Assembly (NCBI GenBank): GCA_049613665.1 | Contig: JBMZCV010000027.1 | Span: forward strand, 1-36,478 | Direction of reading: 5' to 3' | DNA from: JBMZCV01 sp049613665 | Lineage (GTDB): Bacteria; Bacteroidota; Bacteroidia; Chitinophagales; UBA2359 | Length of the DNA: 36,478 nucleotides | Shown here: in pieces, positions 17,119 through 29,100 of the stretch | Layout of the letters: each line of letters starts with the position of its first letter | Position numbering within the stretch: the stretch's first letter is position 1 | Made by a program: the position numbers and the translations under genes | Notes under the pieces: model-generated | Database searches by the model: none | Told to the model about the DNA's origin: nothing | Seen by the model: only the letters and a program-made list of their open reading frames with translations

Positions 17119-20100
17119 ATGAAACAAACTTTATTTAGATTTATACTCATAAGTTTATGCCTATATAGCACAATGGTTTCGGCTCAAAATCCACCATATG
17201 CTACAATTATAGAAGGGCCGACACAAAACGGCCCTAGCTTTGACTTTACAGTGCGGCTAGACCCAAATGTTTTGCCAGATTGCAATTTTTATACTTTCGA
17301 TTGTAATGAGCAAGGACTTGGGCTAGAAAGCGTGCAAATACATTGGATTTTGAAGGCTTATGGCAACTGTGCCGATTGTACGGTAAGTGGCGATACGGTT
17401 CAAACAGGTAGCTTTCCTTTCGGATTTTGGGGTACAACAAGTGTAGTTGGAAACAGCGACTTTGGTACAGACTGTGCCAATCCTGGAGGAACTGACCGAA
17501 ATTTGAGCGTTTTTACAAAACTCTGTAATGGCTTGGAATATGAATTGATTACTTATGCTTTCAATCCTTTATACGATAAGGGAGTAATTAGCAATGGTAG
17601 TGATTTTCCTGGTGGCCCTTATCGTTGTTGTGGAGGTTATCCTTCTTTTGGTAGCATAGATGCTATGCAAGAATGTAATGATGATGTGAATGGCTGGTTA
17701 AATCCTTCTCGGCCGCAAAGTTATTTTTTTGATTTTCAGGGTACACCTGTGCCGCCAGCTTTTAGTGTAGATGCAAATATCGACGATGGCGATGTGGTAG
17801 ATTGTGGCTACAATTTGCAAAGTACCATGAATATTACGCCTAATGCTGCTTGTATCAAAAGTACTTTGATTTATCAAACATATTTGAATGGAACAATTGT
17901 GCAAACCGAAACAGCAGCTTGTATCAATGCTCCTTTTACTTTCGATTCTGACTATTCTTTAGCAGCTTGTCCAGAGTTGTCGTGTATTTTGCCAGACAAT
18001 GCTCTCGAAATCCCTTGCGGTGTCAATACTATTCGTTGGGAAGCTTTCGAAGACTGCCCTGATGCAGTAGTGGCGAGCCGAGAAATTACGTTTACGGTAG
18101 AGTGTCCAGAGGCTGATGAATTGGAAATTTCGGACGATATTATTTGTCCAAATGAAACGGTCACAGTTTCGGTAGTTACGCCTGCCAATGTAAGTATTCC
18201 TTACGAAAATGGAACTTACGAAATGCACTTTAATAATGTTTCTCCTTACGAAAATCCAAATACAAATTATATAGGTAGCGGCCAAACGCAAGTTTTAACA
18301 AATGATGGTACTTTTCCTTACAATGAAGAATTGACGGTTACAGGTACGGTTTGGGAAAACTTCGATACTTCTGGCCCTTTAGGCTGTGAAACGACGGCTA
18401 CGGCTTCCGAAACTTTTATCATGTTGGAAGAAATAAGCTTAAATGTAGAATTGCAAGCTTGTAATTTCAATGCGATTAATATAACAGCAACAGGTGGCTA
18501 TCCTGCTTATGATTCAAATACAGGTTATGCTTATGATGCTGGTGCTTTGGGAAATAATACAACAGGTTTATTTGAAAATGTCGTTACAGGCATTTATGAT
18601 GTAACAGTTAGCGATGATTTCGGTTGCAACGCTGTTTTGCAAGTAGAAGTAAATCAAGGAATAGAAGTGACACTTTCGCCTGTTGAGTGCAATGACTTTA
18701 ATACTTTTTCATTGAATGTCGATGGCGGCCAACCTAGCAATCCGAGCTATGACGATTTGACACTTTATACTATCACTTCTGACATTGACGGACTTTTAGG
18801 TACACCAGATGCCAATGGAGATTTTACTGTAACAAATGTTTCGGCAGGAAACCACACGCTAACGATTGCTTATGAGCATCTAAATATTGATGGTTCACCT
18901 TCTGGCATTTTCTGTTCCGAAATTCGCAATATTGATATTTTTGATGAAATTGTCATCACTTTAAATGAAGACCCTTGTTTGTTTTTCAATCAAGTAGTTA
19001 TTGATGAAATTGTGGGCGGCGACAATAGCGATTATACCATATTTATTTCTACACAAGCAGCACCAAATAGTACCAACGACGTAACAACAAATGAAGGTTC
19101 TTTGAGCGGTGCAGGTACATTAACAGGTGTTTCGGCAGGCAATTATCATATTGTGGTAGAAGATGGCAGAGGCTGTTTATTTTCTGTGCCAATAGAAGTG
19201 AAAGACAATAGCGATGCGGCTGTAACGATAGGTACAACTTGCGAAGCGAATACGATTGAGGTTTCTAGCGAAAATGGCTCAGATGAATGGACATATTACC
19301 TTGTAAATGTTGGTGGAAACTACGAAAATCCTACCGATTTAGTAACTACGCCTATTTCAGCGACAGTAGATTCGCCAAATAATTATTCAGGCACTTTTTC
19401 AAATATTGCGGCAGGAAATTATGAAGTAGTGGCAGTAAGTGATTTAGGCTGTACGGTTTTGACGGCAGCAGCAACAGCTTATGATGCTATCGTTTTGGAG
19501 CAAGCATCTTTTTGTGAAGGTGGCGACATTGGCGTTTCAGCAACAGGTGGCTATGCAAGTGCTACAAATGGCAGTTTCACTTATATTTTATCTGATGCAA
19601 ATGCAACAGTTTTAGAACAAAACACAACAGGTATTTTTTCTGGTTATACGCCAGCAATTTATACTATCACCGCTTATGATGGAAAGCCAAATACGGCTGA
19701 TGCTTTAGGTTGTTCAGAAAATATCGAAATAGAATTGTTTGAAACCTTGAGTTTAGATTTTGAAGCCAATCCTTGTAATGGAAATAACTCAGCAACGATT
19801 ACGAATATTAGCGGAGGCAGCGGCATTGAATATACGGTTTTTCTTACAGAAACAGAAGGTAGCTTAGATATTGCGACTAGCGAAAACGGCTTGCCTTTGA
19901 CTTTCACAACAACAAATATCAACGACTTTCCTTATACTTTTCTAAATCTTATTCCAGAAACAGCATACTATATAGTAGCAAGTAGCGGAATCACAAACCC
20001 AGAAACCAACGAATTGTGTACGGCTTCTTTTGGCCCAATAAGTGCGGCAGAAGCTCCAGAAGCAACGGCCGAAATCCCAGCTTGTGGCGAGTTTAATAGC

Positions 20101-23100
20101 GTTTCAGCAAGTGTTTCGGAGACAAACGGCCCTTACGATTTCTTTTTATACGAAGGTGTCGATAATTTGCAAGGCGCACCAAACATACCAACACAAACCT
20201 ATGACCAAGATGCTGCCTTAGCTGGTGCTGCAAATAGCACTTTGGGTGTTCCTTTAGCAGCTTTAGGTGTGTCAAACAATATTACATTTAGCAATGTTGA
20301 AGTCGGAAATTATACGCTTTATAGCCTTGATTCTGACGCTTGTATCGTGGCAGAAACATTGGTGCAAGCTTATGATGAAATGGAAATCACTTTGGGTACA
20401 GCAAGTTGTGCGACAAACAGCATTGAAGTGTTGGGCGTAACAGGCGGCCACGACCCATTTTATTTTTCAGATGCCACTAATTACATTCTTTTCTTATCGA
20501 CAAACGACATTCCAAATGCAACAAATAATGTCACTAGTAATGAAGGGCAATTGAATGGCGATGGTACTTTTACGAATGTAGCAGACGGCAGTTATTTTGT
20601 GATTGCAGAAGATGATAGAGGTTGCCAAACATCACTTCCTGTGACGGTTGGTAGCGATGTTTCTTTATCTTTTAGCGAAGCAAATTGCGATACGCCAACA
20701 GGTTCAGCAACTGTAACAGGCGAAGGTGGCCAAAATGATTGGAGTTTTTATTTGTATGAAAATGATGGAGATTTTGATGAAAATAATCCTCAAAATGGAA
20801 ATGGTTGGGTAGCAAGTGACTTAGCCGATGGTTCTGGAAATGACAATACTGGCGATTTTAGCGGAGTAGCTGGCGGCGATTATACGGTTTATGGTGTTGA
20901 TGCTGGCGATTGTGTAACTTCATTATCAGGCATAAAAATTTATGATGCTTTGAGCATTGAAATAGCAGAAAATGATTGTGGTTTAGGAAATATTGAGGTT
21001 ACAAATGTAAGTGGAGGCAGCGACCCAAGTATTTTTGCAGATGGCGATTATACCGTTTTTGTTTCTACAACTGCCGCACCAAATGCCACAAACAACGTAA
21101 CGACAAATGAAGGAACTTTGAGCGGAACAGGCACATTTACAGGTTTAGCAATCGGTGATTATCATGTTGTATTGGAAGATGCAAATGGCTGTCAAATATC
21201 TGTTCCTGTGAGCATTTTGAGCCAAGCGAGCATTACGCAATTGCCAACTAATGATTGTGCATTAAATATCAGCGTTCAAACAACTGGCGGCACACCAAAT
21301 TGGACATTTTATTTATATGATGATAATGGTACTTTTGATGCTGAAAACCCTGAGAATGCAGGAAATGGTTGGGTAGCAACAGTTGTTGGCACAAGCGAAA
21401 ATACGGGTACTTTTGAAAATCTCGACAATGGAACGTATGATGTTTTTGCTCTTGATGCAAATAATTGTGAACAGCTTTTGAGCGATATTATTTTAGATGC
21501 TAACAATCTTTTAACAATAGAAAATAACAGCGACCTTTGCGATTACGGAATAGTAAATTTAGCAGCAAGTGGAGGCACTTCGCCATACACTTACACACTT
21601 GTCAATTTGGGAGGAACTGTTTTTGGCACAAATACAAATGGCTCATTTACAGGCGTTTTTACTGATACTTATAATGTAAATGTGGAGGACGCAAATGGCT
21701 GTTCTGGTACTTTAGAAATTAGCGTTTCTGGCGAAGCCTTAGACATCGTTACGCCTTACAATTGTGAAGCTGGTTTCGTAGCAACAGGAGGAACACCGCC
21801 TTATACTTATCAGCTTTGGACAAACTCTTTAAGTCCGACTTTGGTAGCAGAAAGCGAAAATGGTGCGTTTCCAGATGTAGATGGCGGCGAATATTTATTG
21901 TATGTGACAGATGCAAATGATTGTTTATTAAATGTTGTAGTGAATTGCGAACCGCAAGACTGTGATTTGGAAGCAACAGCAACTACGGAGTGTGTCGATG
22001 AAAATAGCTACAATGTAATTGTTAGTTTGAGCGGAACGGGCATTTATACGATTGCTTACGGAACTGAAACTTTGACGGGCCAAACGGCTGGCGATATTAC
22101 ACTTTCTGGCTTCGCAAATGGCGATTATGATATTTCGATAACAGACGAAAATTTAGCAGATTGTAGCCAAAACCTAACAGGAACAAACGATTGTGCTGGC
22201 TGCGATTTGAGCATCAGCTATGAAATTGAATGTATAGATGCCGATAATTTTGAACTTGTTTTGACGATTGAAGGTAGTGGCACTTATGATATTTCAAATG
22301 GTTTGTTTCCATTGCCTAATTTTACGGCAGGTACTTACACTTTCGATTTTTCAAATGGAAATACCTATACTTTAACCGTTTATGACCCAAATGATGAAAC
22401 GTGTAGCGAAAGCATTACATTCAACAATACGGAAGACTGTGCAGAATGCGATTTGCAAGCCTCCGCAATAACCAACTGTATCAACAATGATACATATAAT
22501 GTAATTATCACTTTGAGTGGTACTAGCACTTATAATATTACCGATGGCATACATTTTCCAATCAACAATCAGGGAACAGGACAAGTCACGATGGGGCCTT
22601 TTCCAAATGGCGATTATAGCATAAATGTTGTCGACACAAACGACCCAACTTGTACGCAAACATTGACAGGTTCGCAAGACTGTTTTGAATGTGGTTTGCA
22701 AGTGAGCGTCACAACAGAATGTATTGATACTGAAAGTTTTAATGCGGCTGTAAACATCGTTGGCGAAGGAACATTTGCTATCAGCAATGGCCCTGTAACA
22801 ATCGGTGGTTTAACGGCAGGAACTGAAAATATCATTTTCTTAAATGGCGATGTCAATTTGACTGTTACAAGTGAACAAGACCCAAGTTGTTTTGAAAATG
22901 TCAGCTTTGGCGAAGATTGTTTTTTATGCGATTTATCAGCCTCTGCCACAACGCAATGTATCGATAGCGAAAGCTACAATGTGGTAGTTACATTCTCTGG
23001 CTCTGGCGAGTACAATATTTCTGATGGAATAAATGCACCTTTAAATGATGTTTCGGCAGGCACTTACACACTTGGCCCAATTCCAAATGGCGACTATAAT

Positions 23101-26100
23101 ATTGAAATTGTAACAAATAATATACTTGAAGAGTGTACGGAAACTTTGACAGGCACAAACGATTGTTTTGAATGCGACATTCAAGTTTCGAGCATTACAG
23201 AATGTGTTGATGCCGATAGCTACAATGTGATTTTAAATTTAAATGCAGATGGTTTTTATACGATAAATGATGGTGTAAATCCTCCTTTAACGAATCAAGT
23301 TGCTGGCGTAATTACGGTTGGCCCAATTCCAAATGGCGATTATAGCATTACTGTAACAAATGAGCAAGAAGAAACTTGTTTTGAAACCGTAAGCGGTACG
23401 AAAGACTGTTTTGAATGCGAATTGGAAGTGAGCTATACGACTGAATGTACGAGCTTAAACGGTTTTGATTTAAATGTTACAATTGTAGGCGAAAATACTT
23501 ATACTATCACTAATGGAGCAGTCGATTTACCAGGATTTACGGCTGGTACTTATACGATTTCTTTCTTAAATGGTGGTCATACTTTAGAAATTACAGACGA
23601 AGACAATGTTTCTTGTAGCGAAACCATTAGCTTTGAAGAAGATTGTGCGATTTGCGATGTGGAAGCCTCTGCAACTACTGCTTGTATTGATGATGAGTCG
23701 TATAGCGTTTTGCTAACACTTTCAGGAACAGATATTTATACGGTTTCAGATGGCGTAAATGCTCCTTTAACGAATCAAGCGGCTGGACAAATTGTTTTAG
23801 GCCCTTTTCAAAATGGTACTTATAGCATCACGATAACGAGCGAAAATGTAGAAGACTGTGAGCAAGTAATCACAGGCGAAGACAATTGTTTTGAATGTGA
23901 CTTGGAAGTGAGTTACACTTCTGAATGTACAGGTTTGGAAGGTTACGATTTGGCTTTGACTATTTCTGGAACAGGCACTTATACTTTAAATAATGGCTTG
24001 GAAACGATAACAGGCTTAACTACTGGAACGCAAACCATTTCCTTGTTAAATGGCGAAACAACCTTAGAAATTTTTAGCGAAATAGACAATACTTGTATCG
24101 AAACCATTGCATTAAATGAAGACTGTGCGATTTGCGATTTTACAGCAAGCGGAGAAGCGGAATGTATCGACAATTCTTTTTATAATGTAAATATAAACTT
24201 AGCTGGCTTTGGCACTTTTACCGTTTCAGATGGTATCAATCCACCTTTAACGAATGTTTCGGCAGGCACGGTAAGCGTCGGCCCAATTCCAAGTGGCGAT
24301 TATAGCATTACCGTAACACAAGAACAATTAGAAGACTGCGAACAAGTGATTACAGGCACAAATGAATGTTTTGAATGCGAATTTGAAGCGAGTATTGGAA
24401 CTTCTTGTGCAGGATTTTTAGAATACAACTTATTTGTCGAATTGTTCGGTCTTGGAACTTACACAGTAGAAGCCAGCAATGGCGAAGTTTTGACAGGGCA
24501 AGACTCTGGCATTATCTTTTTAGGCTTATTTGACAATGGCGATTATAGCGTAACGGTAACTAGCGAAATAGACGAAACTTGCTTTACGGTACTTTCTGGA
24601 AATGAAGACTGTTTCGTTTGCCAACTCGAAGCCTCCGCAACACCTGAATGTATCAATCCAAGTAGCTACAATGTAGAGGTTACTTTTTCTGGCGTTGGAA
24701 ACTATATCATTTCAGATGGCATAAATGACGACTTAACAGGCCAAACGCAAGGTACTTATACTTTCGGCCCTTACGATAGTTTAAACGATTACAATATCAG
24801 CATCGTGAGCGAAGAAGATGAAACTTGTGTGCAAGAGCTTTCTGGAGTACAAGACTGTTTTGAATGTGTTTTGCCAACAAGTGCCACAGCAGTTTGTATT
24901 GATGACGAAAATTATCAAGTGGCATTCACTATCACAGGAACAGGCACATATAGCATCAACGATGGAACAGACGTGCAAACAGGCGTAGAAGCTGGCGTTA
25001 TTGCTTTAGGGCCTTATCCAAATGGCGATTATAGCATTTTGATAACTAGCGAATTTGACGAAACGTGCAACACTATTTTAAGTGGCGAAAGCGATTGTTT
25101 TGTTTGCGATTTAGAAGTTTCTGCAAGTACAGCTTGTCTTTCAGAAGAATTTTATACCATAAATATAAACCTAGAAGGCAGTGGCACTTACACTATTGAA
25201 GCTGGAAACGATGAAATACTCACAGGCCAATCGGCTGGTTTAATTCCTTTTGGGCCTTTTCCAAATGGCGAATACTTTATTACTATCACAAGCGAAGCAG
25301 ACCCAAATTGTACGACAAATATTAGCGGCATAGAAGACTGTTTCGAGCCTTTCGAATGCGATTTGACTGTTTCTGCTACCACGCTTTGTAACGACCTTGG
25401 CCCAAATCCAGACACAGAAAATTATTTAGTCAATGTCAATTTGCAAGGAACAGGAACATATCTTGTATCCTCCAGCACGGGCGACTTTTTGACAGGCCAA
25501 ACGGCTGGCGATATTTTAATGGGGCCATTCCCAAATGGTGTTTATAATATTTTTATTACAAGCGATGAAAATGAAGAGTGTAGCGTAAATATTAGCGGTA
25601 CGGAAGATTGTACGCAAGAAATTATTTGCGACCCAAGCGTTTCAACGCAAGTAAACTGCATAGATTTGAGTAGCTACGAAGTGACACTTTCACTCACAGG
25701 AACAGGAACTTTTATTATAAATGCGACTGATATAGATGTAGTTTTAGAAGGGCAAACGGCTGGCGAAATTACAGTAGGGCCATTTCCTAGTGGTGATTTT
25801 AGCATAGAAATTTTTAGTGAGCAAAACGATGAATGTAACATTACGGCATCAGGTACAGGCTTATGTAGTTTTACCTGCGATTTGGTGATTGATTCAGAAA
25901 TTGTATGTAACGAAAATGGGACATACAATATTTTGCTCGATATTGAAGGCGAAAGCACTTATACTGTTTTAAGTGGAATCGGTGCACCAATTCCAAATGT
26001 ATCGGCTGGTGTGATAGAACTCGGCCCATATGCCGATAATACCCCTTATGAAGTTTCGGTTATTAATCAGAGCAACTCTTTTTGCAACCAAAGCATTGGC

Positions 26101-29100
26101 GGCATATTTATATGTGAGCCAGAAATACCATGCGACCTTGTCGTAACACTTGACCCACGATGCGAAAATGGAATTTTACTTATTTTCATGATTATCGAAG
26201 GTTCAAGCACTTACACTGTTTACGATGGTATTCCTGCTGTGCCTGTTACTGGACTTACTGCTGGTGTATATGAATTTGACCAAGGAACTTCTCCTGTTTT
26301 TGAGTATTACCAAATTGTAGATGAAAACAACCCAGATTGTACCTACGAAATTCAATTAGGAAATGGCTGTGATGGTAATTGTGATTTATTCGCCTCTCAT
26401 GAAGTAGTTTGTCAGCCAGACGGAAGCTACGATTTGTTTGTTTATATAGAAGGAACAGGAGTTTATGATATTGATTTATTTGCATTTTCCGAGAGCGACG
26501 AAATAAACAATGTAGGTGCAGGAACTTATGTTTTTGAAGGTCTTACATTTGATAATTTTTCTCTAAATATTGACCAAAATGGTTTTAATTTGTGTGAAGC
26601 AGACATCAATGGTAGCGGTGCTTGCGAGGCTTTTGAAACGTGTGATTTAGCCATGTCACTCAATACAAATTGCGTTAATATAAATAATGAATTACAATTT
26701 ATTTTAGAGGTAGAAATTTCTGGTAGTGGCGAATATACATTAGATGATGGCTTTGAAATTATATTGGAAAACATACCAGCAGGTACTTACGAACTTGGCC
26801 CTTATATCTTTGGTGAAGGGATTTTCATACAAGTTTATGATAGCAATCCTATAGTGTTCGATTGTTTTGCTTCAAGTTTTATATCTTTTGCGTGTGACGA
26901 AATTTGTGATTCTGACCAAACAGATTTTGAAATAAGTTATGAAACAGAATGTTTTGACAATGACAGCTATATGTTATATGTTACAGTAGAAGGTGATTTG
27001 GAATATGATATTACTGATGGCTTTGAAATTATATTGGAAAACATACCAGCAGGTACTTATGAACTTGGCCCTTATGGGGAAGATTTCTTTTTCTTTATAA
27101 TTGTAAGTATAGCTGGAAACCCTGAATGTTTCCAAGACTTTTTGGGCAATAGCAATTGTAATACAGTTACAGTATGTGATTTGAATGCTACGATAGAACC
27201 CATTTGTGCCGAAGATGGAAATACTTATGAATTGGACATAATCATTAATGGAACAGGTCTTTATACCATAGAATACGGCAATGGCGAAACCATCAATAAC
27301 GTACAATTTGGCCAATATTCATTAGGCCCATTCCAAAATGGCCCTTACGAAATTGTCGTTTTTGATAGCAATAACAATAGTTGCCAACAAGTATTTTCTG
27401 GTTCAAACTTCTGCGAAGAGCCGCCTGTTTGTGACCTGAATGTAGAAGCACAAACCATTTGTATAGATGAATTTAGCTATACAGTAGAGTTAAATATTTC
27501 TGGAACAGGCACCTATACGATTTATGCAGATGATTTTCCTGTCGTAACAGGAGTAAGTGCCAATGTTTTGACTATCGGAAATTATGCGAATGACACGCCT
27601 TATGATTTGAAAGTAGTAGATGAAAACGACAATGTTTGTTTTCAATCATTTAGCGGCACATTTAGCTGCTTCGAAGGCCCTGTTTGCGACCTTAACGTAA
27701 CTGTTTCGGTAGATTGTATTGCTGAAACAGGCACTTATTTCTTAATGCTCAACTTGCAAGGCTCAAGTAGTTATACCATTTTCTCGGAGTCTGGCGAAAA
27801 TATATTTGGACAAACTGCTGGTACAGTTGTTTTAGGCCCATATACACAAGAGTTTTATGAAATATTCATTATTGATGAAAGCAACGACAACTGTTTTCAA
27901 AACATATTTGGAACTGCTGCTTGTGTAGAACCAAACTGTGACCTCGAAGTTATCTTAGACTTTGAATGTGCCAATGACAATGAATACAATGTACTTGTTA
28001 CTATTTTAGGCTCTGGCACATATAATATCTATGATGGCTTAGAAGTACAATTTCCTTTTGGAACAAATCTGTTATTAGAAGGCGTTACTTTTGGCCAATA
28101 TATAGTTGGGCCTTTTGAAAATGGAACTTCTCAAATATTAGTTTTAGACCCAAATAATACAGCTTGTTTTGTAGATTTTATCAATTTCAGAGATTGCGAA
28201 GACCCAGATTTGTGCGATTTAGATTCTTCTGTTGAAACATTCTGTAATGAAGATGGCACTTTTGATGTTGTCATTACAGTTGGCGGTTCTTCTGATTATG
28301 AAGTTACACTTTTCGATGGTTGGAATGGCCCAACTATTGAAGAACTCAATAATGTAGCAGGTGGTACAAGCGTTCAAATGGGGCCAGTTACCACAGGCGA
28401 ATATTACGTTTTCATTCAAGACCAAGAATTTGGCCCTTGCGACCAAGATTTTAGAGGTACTACCGAATGTGAAACAACACCGTGTGACCTGAGCACAAAT
28501 GTTCAAGTTATTTGCGAAGGCGAAGACGAATATAGCATTTTACTAACCATCGAAGGCTCAGATACCTATATAGTTGATAGCGGTTTGGGCATTTTCTTAG
28601 ACGATGCCGAAGCAGGCGAATATTTATTTGGGCCATTTCCTACCTCATTTGAGTTCTATGAAGTTTTTGTAGTAGGCAACTCAAATGACAATTGTGTAAG
28701 TGGTATATCTGGTCTTGTAGATTGCAATACATCGTCTGTTTGCGACCTCAATGCTACCGCAGTTTTAGATTGTATTAGTGGCGATACCTACAATCTTACT
28801 TTAACAGTATCTGGCTCTGGCACTTACAATATTTTTAGTAATGCAGGCGAAGCTATCGGTGTTTCTGCTGGCGAATATACTGTTGGGCCATTTAGCTTAA
28901 ATACTTATGAAATTTTTATAGAAGACATTGAAAATCCAAATTGCTTTACAGAAATCACAGGTACAGAATCTTGTATAGAAAACTGCGACCTTGATGCAAC
29001 TGCCGCAACTGTTTGTGTTGATGAAAACAATTTTAGTCTTTCTTTAAATCTTAGTGGAAATAGCACTTATATTATTGATGATGGTACTGGCTCTCCTTTA

